Positions 1 to 6,312 of a stretch of DNA of 6,312 bases are shown here, in pieces. The position numbers and the translations under genes were made by a program. The first letter of the stretch is position 1, and each line of letters begins with the position of its first letter. Source of the DNA: Verrucomicrobiota bacterium (GTDB lineage: Bacteria > Verrucomicrobiota > Verrucomicrobiia > Opitutales > Opitutaceae); assembly GCA_030916665.1 (NCBI GenBank), contig JAUPWC010000652.1, positions 1-6,312 of the forward strand, read 5' to 3'. A model generated the notes under the pieces. That model saw only the letters and a program-made list of their open reading frames with translations, did no database searches and had not been told where the DNA came from.

Positions 1-1212
1 TTCGGCGTCGCGGGCGCCGAGGTCGCGGTGGAGTTTGTCACGCAAGGTCCCGGTCGGTTCGCCGAGGCCAAGGCCTTCATCGCCGCCGCGCTGGCCAACA
101 CGATCGCGGTCGGTCCGCTCGCCGAGCCCTTTGCCGGGCCGCATTTCTTCTTTGCCGCGGGCTTTGCCGACGAGGCGGTCTCCGGGGCGGCGTTTCCTGC
201 GCTCCGGCTCTTCGTGCCGCGCTGGCAGGTGGCCCGCATGGGCGACAGCACCGTCGCCGTGGCCAACGTGCTGGTGACGGCGGACGCCCCGTTGGAAATG
301 CTCACGGCCCGTATCTGGCGCGCGCACGCAAAGTTCGGCGCCTTCGATTACAGCCGGGCGAAGCAGAAGGATCGTCCGTCCGCTCCGCGCATGGCCGAGG
401 AGATCGGCGGGAGCGGTTCGTATCAGCGGGCCGTGGCGCAGGCGCTCACCGAGATCGTCCGCGGCGACTACCAGAAAGTCGTCCTCGCCCGCGCTCTCAA
501 ATACACGACCGCCGAGGCGTTTCACCCGATGGGGGGGCTGAACCACCTGCGGCAGCGCTACCCGGACTGCTATTCCTTCTCCATCGCCAACGGGAAAGGC
601 CAGAGCTTCATCGGCGCGTCGCCCGAGCGCCTGGTGCGCGTGGCCGGTGGGCGCATGCACACGGCCGCGTTGGCGGGATCGGCGCCGCGCGGACAGTCGG
701 CGAGCGAGGACGCCTTCTTCGCGCAGACGCTCCTCCACAGCGAGAAGGACCTGCGCGAACACCGGCTGGTGCTCGACTCCATCGCCGGCCGCCTGGCGGA
801 CCTCGGCCTGCAGCTTGAACACGCGGCGCAGCCGCGATTGCTCGGCCTCGCCAACGTGCATCACTTGCACACGCCCGTCAGCGCCGGCCTGCCGGCGGGA
901 GTTCACATTCTCGACCTCGTGGCGCGCCTGCATCCGACGCCCGCCGTCGGCGGTGCGCCGCAGGAGCCTGCGCTCGCGGCCATGCGCCGTCTGGAAGCCT
1001 TTCCGCGCGGGCTCTACGCCGGCCCGCAGGGTTGGGTGGACCACCGGGGCGGCGGCGAATTTTTCGTGGGCTTGCGCAGTGCGCTGATCGACGGCCGCAC
1101 CGCCACCGCCTACGCCGGCGCGGGCATCGTGGCCGGCTCGGAACCCGAGAAGGAGTTCGCCGAGACCGAGCTGAAGTTCAAGGCCCTGATCGGGGCGCTG
1201 ACGGAGAGCTGA
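1..1212 (+). CDS. menF: Isochorismate synthase (MenF type), 5' end missing
   Basis: Converts chorismate to isochorismate, the entry step of menaquinone synthesis, in the cytoplasm with Mg2+. The reading frame is open from base 1. A GTG at 28 could serve as a start, but the nine codons before it (FGVAGAEVA) read like the family's usual lead into the chorismate-binding fold, so I treat the gene as running in from outside the window; 403 codons are visible. Numbered from the GTG, chorismate-binding signatures occur in order: KVVLARA at 150-156 (Lys150 matches the general-base lysine of MenF/EntC), GASPERL at 196-202, ALAGSAPRG at 214-222, SEKDLREH at 238-245, a HLHTPVSAGL segment near 279-288, HPTPAVGGAP at 302-311, and YAGAGIVAGS at 362-371 followed by the acidic EKEFAET stretch that supplies Mg2+ ligands in the family. 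It ends with TGA 70 bp before menD. Salicylate or siderophore-type isochorismate synthase is the alternative by family, but the adjoining menD makes the menaquinone role much more likely. Confidence 0.93.
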   Translation, partial: FGVAGAEVAVEFVTQGPGRFAEAKAFIAAALANTIAVGPLAEPFAGPHFFFAAGFADEAVSGAAFPALRLFVPRWQVARMGDSTVAVANVLVTADAPLEMLTARIWRAHAKFGAFDYSRAKQKDRPSAPRMAEEIGGSGSYQRAVAQALTEIVRGDYQKVVLARALKYTTAEAFHPMGGLNHLRQRYPDCYSFSIANGKGQSFIGASPERLVRVAGGRMHTAALAGSAPRGQSASEDAFFAQTLLHSEKDLREHRLVLDSIAGRLADLGLQLEHAAQPRLLGLANVHHLHTPVSAGLPAGVHILDLVARLHPTPAVGGAPQEPALAAMRRLEAFPRGLYAGPQGWVDHRGGGEFFVGLRSALIDGRTATAYAGAGIVAGSEPEKEFAETELKFKALIGALTES

Positions 1213-1240
1213 GGCGCAAGGCTCCCATCGGTCTGGAAAG

Positions 1241-1270
1241 ATTAGTGTTCATTAGTGCGCATTAGTGGTT
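1241..1270 (+). repeat. Three tandem 10-bp units beginning ATTAGTG
   Basis: Three adjacent decamers, ATTAGTGTTC, ATTAGTGCGC and ATTAGTGGTT, occupy most of the gap between menF and menD. The first seven bases are identical in all three copies and the last three vary. The array is AT-rich compared with its surroundings and ends 12 bp before the menD ATG. No function can be read from it. It could be a dispersed intergenic repeat of this genome, a protein-binding site array, or a leader element of menD. Confidence 0.85.
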
Positions 1271-1282
1271 TCTCCTTCCGCC

Positions 1283-3007
1283 ATGACCCCGCTCGATTTC
1301 CGCAACACCAACACCCTCTGGTGCAGCGTGCTCGTGCAGACCCTCGTGCGGAGCGGTCTGCGGCAGGCGGTGATTTCGCCCGGTTCGCGCTCGGCTCCTC
1401 TCACCTTCGCGCTGGCCCGGCATGACGGCATCGAGGCGATCCCGGTGCTGGACGAGCGCTCGGCGGCCTTTTTCGCACTCGGTCTGGCGAAGCAGCACCG
1501 GCGGCCCGTGGCGCTGGTCTGCACGAGCGGCACGGCGGCGGCGAATTTCCTGCCGGCAATCGTCGAGGCGCACGAAAGCGGGGTGCCGCTGCTGGTGCTC
1601 ACGGCCGACCGCCCGCCGGAACTGCGCGACTGCCATTCGGGCCAGACCATCGATCAGGTGAAAATTTACGGCGACTACGTGAACTTTCAGCATGAGCTGG
1701 CCGTGCCGCAGGCGACGATGCCGCTGCTGCGCTACCTGCGGCAGACCGTGACCCATGCCGTCAGGCGCACGTTGCTTCCCGCCGCCGGTGCGGTGCATCT
1801 CAACTGTCCGTTCCGCGATCCGCTCGTGCCGCTGCCCGATCAGGTGATTCTTCCGACGGCGGCGGACCTGCGGGGTTTCTTCGACGGGCTTCACCCGGCG
1901 GTCGAACCGCTGGCAACGGGTTCGCTGGCCGGGCTGCGTTTCAAGCCGCGGGGCGTGATCGTCGTCGGGCCGAATGAGGCGGCGCCGGGCGGGAAGTTCG
2001 CTGAAAACGTCGGCCGCATTTCGCGCGCCTTGGGCTGGCCGGTGCTGGCCGATGCCCTTTCGCCGGTGCGCACGCAGGCTCGGATCACCGGGGCGGTGGT
2101 CGCGCACTACGACACCTTGCTCCGCAATGACCGGGTTGCCGCCGCGTTGCGTCCGACCCAAGTCATTTGTCTCGGCGGCTGGCCGACCAGCAAGGTGCTG
2201 CGGTCTTGGCTGCAGCAAGCCGACCCGGAGGTGATGCTGGTCACGGACCGCACGACCAATGAGGACGCCCTGCACCTGCGCACGCGGGTGGTGCCGGCGA
2301 ATCCCGCGGAGTGGGGACGGAATTTCCGCGGCCGGCGCGCTTTGTCCGGCTACGCCAAGGAATGGCTCCGGGCCGACGCCCGCGTGGGCCGCGCGCTCAG
2401 TGCGACCCTGCAATCCGCAAAAGATTTCGTTGAACCGGTCTGGCCGGGAATTCTGGCCGCGAATCTGCCGCCCGGCACGCCCTGCTTCTTCGCCAGCTCC
2501 ATGCCGGTGCGCGACGCGGAGTATCTCTGGCCGGCGGGCAACCGCGGGCAGCGGATTTTCTTCAACCGCGGGGCCAACGGCATCGACGGCACGCTCTCGA
2601 CCGCGCTGGGTGTCGCGCACGGCGGCACGCCCGCGGTGCTCGTGACCGGCGATCTGTCGCTGCTGCACGACACGAACGGGTTTCTCACGGTGCCGAAGTT
2701 CAAAGGCAGCCTGACGGTCGTGCTGATCAACAATAACGGCGGCGGCATCTTCGGGCATCTGCCCGTGGCGCTGTTTGAGCCGCCGTTCGAGGAGTTTTTT
2801 GCCACACCGCAGAACGTGGACTTTGCGCAACTTTGCGCCACCTACGGCGTGCCGCACCGCGTGGTGCAATCCGCCGTGCAGCTGGCGCGCGCGGTGGCCA
2901 AGCTGCCGAAGCGCGGCGTGCGCGTGCTGGAGTTGCGCACCGACCGCCGTCGTGATGCGGCGTGGCGCAAGGAGATGTTCGCCGCCGTGGCGGCGAAGCT
3001 GGGGTAA
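1283..3007 (+). CDS. menD: SEPHCHC synthase MenD
   Basis: Thiamine-diphosphate enzyme that decarboxylates 2-oxoglutarate and adds the succinyl semialdehyde unit to isochorismate, giving SEPHCHC, the second step of menaquinone synthesis in the cytoplasm. The 574-residue product is slightly longer than the 556-residue E. coli enzyme. Visible motifs: SPGSRSAPL at 32-40 (substrate binding); Glu58 in LDERSAAF, matching the glutamate that activates the cofactor; TSGTAAAN at 81-88; TADRPPELRD at 107-116; GQTIDQ at 120-125; SSMPVRD at 405-411; NRGANGIDGT at 428-437; and the TPP/Mg segment TGDLSLLHD at 455-463 continuing to NNNGGGIF at 483-490. The HSGQTIDQ form resembles cyanobacterial MenD as I recall it. 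I chose the ATG at 1283 because family similarity begins there (TPLDFRNTNTLW); a GTG at 1265 in the same frame would add six residues lying inside the ATTAGTG repeat. No Shine-Dalgarno sequence precedes either start. It is probably co-transcribed with menF. Confidence 0.97.
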   Translation: MTPLDFRNTNTLWCSVLVQTLVRSGLRQAVISPGSRSAPLTFALARHDGIEAIPVLDERSAAFFALGLAKQHRRPVALVCTSGTAAANFLPAIVEAHESGVPLLVLTADRPPELRDCHSGQTIDQVKIYGDYVNFQHELAVPQATMPLLRYLRQTVTHAVRRTLLPAAGAVHLNCPFRDPLVPLPDQVILPTAADLRGFFDGLHPAVEPLATGSLAGLRFKPRGVIVVGPNEAAPGGKFAENVGRISRALGWPVLADALSPVRTQARITGAVVAHYDTLLRNDRVAAALRPTQVICLGGWPTSKVLRSWLQQADPEVMLVTDRTTNEDALHLRTRVVPANPAEWGRNFRGRRALSGYAKEWLRADARVGRALSATLQSAKDFVEPVWPGILAANLPPGTPCFFASSMPVRDAEYLWPAGNRGQRIFFNRGANGIDGTLSTALGVAHGGTPAVLVTGDLSLLHDTNGFLTVPKFKGSLTVVLINNNGGGIFGHLPVALFEPPFEEFFATPQNVDFAQLCATYGVPHRVVQSAVQLARAVAKLPKRGVRVLELRTDRRRDAAWRKEMFAAVAAKLG

Positions 3008-3008
3008 G

Positions 3009-3016
3009 GAAAGACT
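3009..3016 (+). repeat. Left copy of 8-bp direct repeat GAAAGACT
   Basis: GAAAGACT lies two bases after the menD stop codon and immediately before the palindromic element at 3017-3101. An identical copy follows the element at 3102-3109. Identical octamers abutting both ends of an inverted-repeat element are what a transposition target-site duplication looks like. Confidence 0.6.
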
Positions 3017-3101
3017 TGTAGCCGCGTTGGAGCGTAGCGACAAGGTGGTCGTTCCCTGACCACGCTTTCATCCCGCGTTCGCGGGATTCAAGCGCGGCTA
3101 C
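3017..3101. mobile_element. 85-bp palindromic element, MITE- or REP-like
   Basis: A non-coding element fills most of the convergent gap between menD and the kinase gene. Its ends are perfect 9-bp inverted repeats: GTAGCCGCG at 3018-3026 and CGCGGCTAC at 3093-3101. The match continues imperfectly inwards (GTTGGA against GCTTGAA read from the other end). Inside are two hairpins: GTGGTC/GACCAC at 3045-3050 and 3058-3063 with a 7-nt loop, and ATCCCGCG/CGCGGGAT at 3070-3077 and 3080-3087. An 8-bp direct repeat flanks it on both sides. It has no coding capacity, so any movement would depend on a transposase encoded elsewhere. The terminal sequences do not match an insertion-sequence family I can name. 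It may also act as a two-way transcription barrier between the convergent genes. The structure is directly visible; calling it mobile is inference. Confidence 0.6.
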
Positions 3102-3109
3102 GAAAGACT
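3102..3109 (+). repeat. Right copy of 8-bp direct repeat GAAAGACT
   Basis: Identical to the octamer at 3009-3016 and directly adjacent to the right inverted repeat of the palindromic element. Together the two copies look like a target-site duplication, although both could instead be conserved outer parts of a longer repeat unit. Confidence 0.6.
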
Positions 3110-3121
3110 CCGGTGAGAACA

Positions 3122-3139
3122 CGGCCCCAGAGCGGGCCG
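3122..3139 (-). terminator. Possible weak terminator after the kinase gene
   Basis: CGGCCC at 3122-3127 pairs with GGGCCG at 3134-3139 across a 6-nt loop, 14 bp past the kinase stop codon when read on the - strand. The following bases (TGTTCTC) are only mildly T-rich, so this is not a textbook intrinsic terminator. Short GC-rich palindromes arise easily in DNA of this composition. Confidence 0.3.
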
Positions 3140-3153
3140 GCTCCAGCAAATGC

Positions 3154-4248
3154 CTACGCCAGCGGCACCCGCACGAGGAAGGTTGTGCCCTGGCGCGAGG
3201 TCTTGAACTCGATGCTGCCGCCGTGCGCGTCGATCACGGAGCGGGCGATGGCGAGTCCGAGCCCGGTGCCGTTGGCTTTGCCGCGGCTGACGAAGGGCTC
3301 GAACACGGTTTCGCGGATCTCGCGCGGGATGCCGGGGCCGTTGTCGGCCACGCTGACCGTGGCGAAGCGGCCATCGCGTTTGGCGGACACCGTCACCTTG
3401 GCTCCGGGCCGGCCGGTGAGCGCCTCACGGGCGTTGGTCACGAGGTTTTGCATGACGCGCTGGAAACGGTCGGAGTCGAGGGACACGACCAGCCGCGTGG
3501 GTTTGACCGTCAGGCGGATGCCGGCCCGGGCGAGCGTCTCAAGGTTGTTCTCGTGCAACTGGTGCAGGGATTCCTGCAAGGGCACCGCCCGCTGCTTGAG
3601 GCGGGTTTCGCCGCGGGCGAAATCGAGCACCTCCTCCACCATGCCGCCGAGGCGGTCCACCTGCCGCAGGATCATGCGGCAGAGTTCCTGGTTTTGCGGC
3701 GCCTGGTTGCGCTTCGCGATGAGTTCGGTGGCGAGCTTGATGGTGGAGAAGGGCGCGCGGAAGTCGTGGATCATCGAGTTGGCCATCTCGCCGATCAGGG
3801 TGATCTTTTCCTTCCGCATGACCTCGCTCACGTAGCGCTCGTTGGTGGCGCGCAGGTTCTCGCTCACATGGCTGAACAGCCGCAGCACGGTGTGCCAGGA
3901 GGATTCGGAGAGCAGCTGGATGAACTGCCGCTGGCCCAGCCGGCCGAGCTGGACCGGGCCGTCGGCGATGGCGGCCGTGCTGCGGGGCGAGCCGTCGAGC
4001 ACGCCGAGTTCGCCGAAGTAGTCGTCGGGCCCCTTGTGGGCGATGAGCTGGGTCGTGCCGACGGCGGATTTTTTCATGAGCGCCACGCGGCCGGTCAGCA
4101 CCAGATAGATGCAGTCGGAGACGCTGCCCTCCTCGAAGATCACCGCGCGGTGGGGAAAGCGCACCACGCGGACCAGCTTCTCCATCTTGGCGCCCTGGGC
4201 CGCCGGGAAGTGGCTGAGGAAGCGGTGGGAGCGGATCAGGGAACGCAT
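3154..4248 (-). CDS. Soluble histidine kinase with N-terminal cNMP-binding domain
   Basis: Predicted cytoplasmic sensor kinase of 364 residues with no membrane segment. Residues about 8-125 form a cyclic-nucleotide-binding domain: the phosphate-binding cassette is visible as FGELGVL at 78-84 followed by SPRSTAAIA at 87-95, keeping the Gly-Glu pair and the arginine that contact cyclic nucleotide in CRP-type proteins. Residues about 145-212 form the dimerisation and phosphoacceptor domain, with His161 in the H-box (MIHDFRAP). The ATPase domain follows: N-box QNLVTNAREA at 267-276, G1 box DNGPGIP at 302-308, FEPF at 316-319 and G2 box GTGLGL at 327-332. All catalytic boxes look intact. There is no receiver domain, and no response regulator lies nearby. 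The same frame stays open upstream into kup, but I start at the ATG at 4248 because domain similarity begins just after it (HRFLSHFP); an ATG at 4278 would add ten unconvincing residues. No Shine-Dalgarno sequence is visible. It lies 109 bp downstream of kup on the same strand. Ligand and output are unknown. Confidence 0.9.
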   Translation of the reverse strand: MRSLIRSHRFLSHFPAAQGAKMEKLVRVVRFPHRAVIFEEGSVSDCIYLVLTGRVALMKKSAVGTTQLIAHKGPDDYFGELGVLDGSPRSTAAIADGPVQLGRLGQRQFIQLLSESSWHTVLRLFSHVSENLRATNERYVSEVMRKEKITLIGEMANSMIHDFRAPFSTIKLATELIAKRNQAPQNQELCRMILRQVDRLGGMVEEVLDFARGETRLKQRAVPLQESLHQLHENNLETLARAGIRLTVKPTRLVVSLDSDRFQRVMQNLVTNAREALTGRPGAKVTVSAKRDGRFATVSVADNGPGIPREIRETVFEPFVSRGKANGTGLGLAIARSVIDAHGGSIEFKTSRQGTTFLVRVPLA

Positions 4249-4312
4249 GCGGGATGCAGTGTTGTGCGTCCGGCGCATCCGGGCAAGCCGCCTCGAAGGG
4301 AAGAAGTATGAA

Positions 4313-4335
4313 GGAAGCGTTAAGAAGGAGCTTCC
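4313..4335 (-). terminator. Weak hairpin in the kup-kinase gap
   Basis: GGAAGC at 4313-4318 and GCTTCC at 4330-4335 can form a 6-bp stem with an 11-nt loop, 22 bp after the kup stop codon. On the - strand the stem is followed by a pyrimidine-rich but C-interrupted stretch. It could partly terminate kup transcription or be chance. The rest of the 109-bp gap shows no convincing promoter for the kinase gene. Confidence 0.2.
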
Positions 4336-4357
4336 CCGGCCAACTCCCGTCGCGGCG

Positions 4358-6250
4358 CTACAGCTGGATCGGCAGGCCCACCTCGATGATCTGCATCGGC
4401 GGCAGGCGGTAGTAGTCGCGCACCGGCCGGGCGTTGCGGCTGAGCAGCGAATACAGGCGCTTCTGCCAGTGCCAGAGGCGGGTGTCACCGCCCGTGATGA
4501 TCATCTCGCGGTTGAAGTAGTAGGTCGCTTCCGAGAGCTTCACCGGCACGCCCTCGCTGCGCACCCGCTCCATGAGGGCGGTGACATCGGGTGATTCCAT
4601 GTAGCCGTAGCGGGCGATGACGCGCCACACCCCCAGTCCCTGGCCGATCTCGCGCACCTCCAGCCGTTCCAGGTCGGGCACGGAGGGCACCTCCTCGGTC
4701 ACGACGCTCAGCAGCACGACGGTTTCGTGCAGGACCTTGTTGGCCTTCACATGGTGGAGCAGCACCAGCGGTGTACCGCGGGCAATGCCCGCCATGAAGA
4801 TCGCGCTGCCGCGCACCCGCACGATGCGGTCGGAGGCGGCCACGTTGCAGAGCTCGTCCTCGGTGACCTCATTGTCGTAGATGCGACGGAAGATCTCTTC
4901 CTTGCCCCTTTTCCATGTGGTCATGATGGCGATCATTCCGAGGGCCACCAGGAGCGGGAACCAGCCGCCGTCCACGATCTTGTGCAGGTTGGAATAAAAC
5001 AGCGCGCCGTCGACCAACAGGAACACGGCCGCGAGCGAGGCAGCCCCAAGCAGCGGCCAGCGCCAGTAGCGGCGCATCACACTGTAGTAGGCGATGGACG
5101 TGACGACCATCGTGCCGGTCACGGCGATGCCGTAGGCGGCGGCGAGGTTGTCGGAAGACTTGAAGGTGATGACGGTCCAGATCGAGCCGATGGCCAGAGC
5201 CCCGTTGACGAGGGGGAGGTAGATCTGGCCCGACTGGTCGGGGTTGGTGTAGTTGACCTGCAGGCGCGGGAAATAGCCGAGCTGGATGGCCTGGCGGGTG
5301 AGCGAGAAGGTGCCGGAGATCATGGCTTGGCTGGCGATGACGGCAGCCACGATGGACAGACCGGTGAGCAGGAGCCGCGCGGGACCTTCCGGCACGAGCG
5401 CAAAGAACGGGCTGGTGGGGTCGCCGGGGTGGGAGAGGGCCCAGGCACCCTGGCCGAAATAGTTGAGCACAAGTCCGGGGAAGGCGCCGAAATACCAGGC
5501 GCGGGCGATGTATTTCCGGCCGAAGTGGCCCATGTCGGCGTAAAGGGCCTCCGCACCAGTGATGACCAGCACGACAGAGCCCAAAATGGCGGTGGCATCG
5601 GCGGGGTGCTCGGCCAGCAGGCGGAAGCCGTGCACCGGATTGATCGCGGCCAGCACGGCCGGTGTCTGGAGGATATGCCAGAGGCCGAGCCCGCCGAGCA
5701 CGATAAACCACACGACCATGGTCGGGCCGAAAATGCGGCCGATCGCCTTGGTGCCCTTGTATTGGACGAGGAAGAGCCCGCCGAGGATCACGCAAGCGAT
5801 CAGCGGCACGTATTGGGCGAGATTGGGGTTGAAGCTCTCCAATCCCTCCGCCGCGCCGAGCACCGAGATGGCCGGCGTGATGACGCCGTCGCCGTAAAGC
5901 AGGGCGGCCCCGAAGAGGATGAGGATGATCAGCCAGCTGTCTCCCTTGCGGGTGCGCTGGCGTTCACCATGGCTCAGAGCCAGCAGGGCGAAAATGCCGC
6001 CTTCGCCGCGGTTGTCGGCTCGCATGACGAACATCAGGTATTTGAACGTCACCTCGAACACCAGGGCCCAGAATACCAGCGAAAGGGCGCCGAGGATGCT
6101 GGCGCTGCGCTCGTCCGCCGGCAGGGCCTGCAGGCACTCGCGCAGGGCGTAGAGCGGGCTCGTGCCGATGTCGCCGAAGACCACACCCAGCGCACCCATG
6201 GTGAGTCCCGCTTTGGCGGCCGTGCCCGTGGCTGTAGCAGGATTGCTCAT
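4358..6250 (-). CDS. kup: Kup/HAK-family potassium uptake permease
   Basis: Inner-membrane K+ importer of the KUP/HAK/KT family, thought to work as a K+/H+ symporter. The 630-residue product matches the family's usual length (E. coli Kup is 622). The first membrane segment carries the signature GDIGTSPLY at 26-34; RADNRGEGG follows at 78-86, then YGDGVITPA at 119-127 and TGAEALYADMGHFG at 231-244. About twelve hydrophobic segments can be counted between residues 16 and 446, followed by a cytoplasmic C-terminal domain (about 447-630) ending in the family's SRNARPVRDYYRLP stretch at 604-617 and a final EVGLPIQL. The acidic residues in the GDIGT and YGDG motifs are retained. I chose the ATG at 6250 because it gives a short N-terminus like that of E. 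coli Kup; a TTG at 6289 would add 13 residues unlike the family. No Shine-Dalgarno sequence precedes the ATG. The histidine kinase gene lies downstream in the same direction. Only 62 bp of upstream sequence is visible, with no clear promoter or riboswitch. Confidence 0.97.
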   Translation of the reverse strand: MSNPATATGTAAKAGLTMGALGVVFGDIGTSPLYALRECLQALPADERSASILGALSLVFWALVFEVTFKYLMFVMRADNRGEGGIFALLALSHGERQRTRKGDSWLIILILFGAALLYGDGVITPAISVLGAAEGLESFNPNLAQYVPLIACVILGGLFLVQYKGTKAIGRIFGPTMVVWFIVLGGLGLWHILQTPAVLAAINPVHGFRLLAEHPADATAILGSVVLVITGAEALYADMGHFGRKYIARAWYFGAFPGLVLNYFGQGAWALSHPGDPTSPFFALVPEGPARLLLTGLSIVAAVIASQAMISGTFSLTRQAIQLGYFPRLQVNYTNPDQSGQIYLPLVNGALAIGSIWTVITFKSSDNLAAAYGIAVTGTMVVTSIAYYSVMRRYWRWPLLGAASLAAVFLLVDGALFYSNLHKIVDGGWFPLLVALGMIAIMTTWKRGKEEIFRRIYDNEVTEDELCNVAASDRIVRVRGSAIFMAGIARGTPLVLLHHVKANKVLHETVVLLSVVTEEVPSVPDLERLEVREIGQGLGVWRVIARYGYMESPDVTALMERVRSEGVPVKLSEATYYFNREMIITGGDTRLWHWQKRLYSLLSRNARPVRDYYRLPPMQIIEVGLPIQL

Positions 6251-6312
6251 GTGAAGGGCCGATTGTCGGGCCGGGGTCCGCAACTCCAAGCAGTTTTACC
6301 GGCAAACCCAAA

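Noticed and set aside
1235..1241. GGAAAGA next to the ATTAGTG array, also present at 3008-3014 beside the palindromic element
   Set aside because: A shared 7-mer across two intergenic regions is weak, and the ATTAGTG array has no matching copy on its other side, so I do not link the two repeats.
1262..3043. A 593-codon open frame on the - strand, opposite menD
   Set aside because: It mirrors menD almost exactly and its product is rich in Arg, His and Gln with no recognisable domain. This is the usual antisense shadow of a high-GC gene, while the + strand shows every MenD motif.
3223..4311. A 362-codon open frame on the + strand, opposite the kinase gene
   Set aside because: Its composition (Gly, Ala, His, Asp rich, low complexity) is typical of antisense high-GC frames, and the - strand carries an intact kinase with all catalytic boxes.
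4249..4488. An 80-residue N-terminal extension of the kinase reaching into kup
   Set aside because: The extra residues are Arg/Cys/Ser-rich and mostly overlap the kup 3' end in another frame. Recognisable cNMP-domain sequence begins only after the ATG at 4248.
4869..5795. A 308-codon open frame on the - strand, overlapping kup in another frame
   Set aside because: An Arg- and Pro-rich shifted-frame product with no membrane segments. The kup frame is complete and well conserved.
6266..6289. Possible promoter before kup (TTGGAG and GACAAT with 16-bp spacing on the - strand)
   Set aside because: Only 3 of 6 and 4 of 6 bases match the consensus boxes, which is expected by chance, and the upstream region is cut off by the window end.

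Overview
The window is high-GC bacterial DNA with four tightly packed protein genes in two convergent pairs. Codon bias, cyanobacteria-like forms of MenF and MenD, starts without Shine-Dalgarno sequences, and short intergenic repeats fit a Verrucomicrobiota-type organism, perhaps Opitutaceae. This taxonomic guess rests on overall resemblance and memory only; the window contains no rRNA or other phylogenetic marker.

Left half, + strand: the 3' part of an isochorismate synthase gene (menF; the 5' end lies outside the window) is followed after 70 bp by a complete menD. Together they encode the first two committed steps of classical menaquinone (vitamin K2) synthesis: chorismate to isochorismate, then isochorismate plus 2-oxoglutarate to SEPHCHC. 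The 70-bp gap holds three tandem 10-bp units that begin ATTAGTG. No further men gene follows in the window.

Right half, - strand: a complete kup-type potassium uptake permease gene (start at 6250) is followed after 109 bp by a soluble histidine kinase with an N-terminal cyclic-nucleotide-binding domain (start at 4248). The two could be co-transcribed. The kinase runs towards menD and no response regulator gene is visible.

The 146-bp convergent gap between menD and the kinase gene (3008-3153) contains the most unusual structure in the window. It is an 85-bp element with 9-bp terminal inverted repeats and internal hairpins, flanked exactly by an 8-bp direct repeat (GAAAGACT). This looks like a small non-autonomous mobile element with its target duplication. 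I see no tRNA, rRNA, CRISPR array, transposase gene or defence system. Most of the window is ordinary core metabolism and transport.
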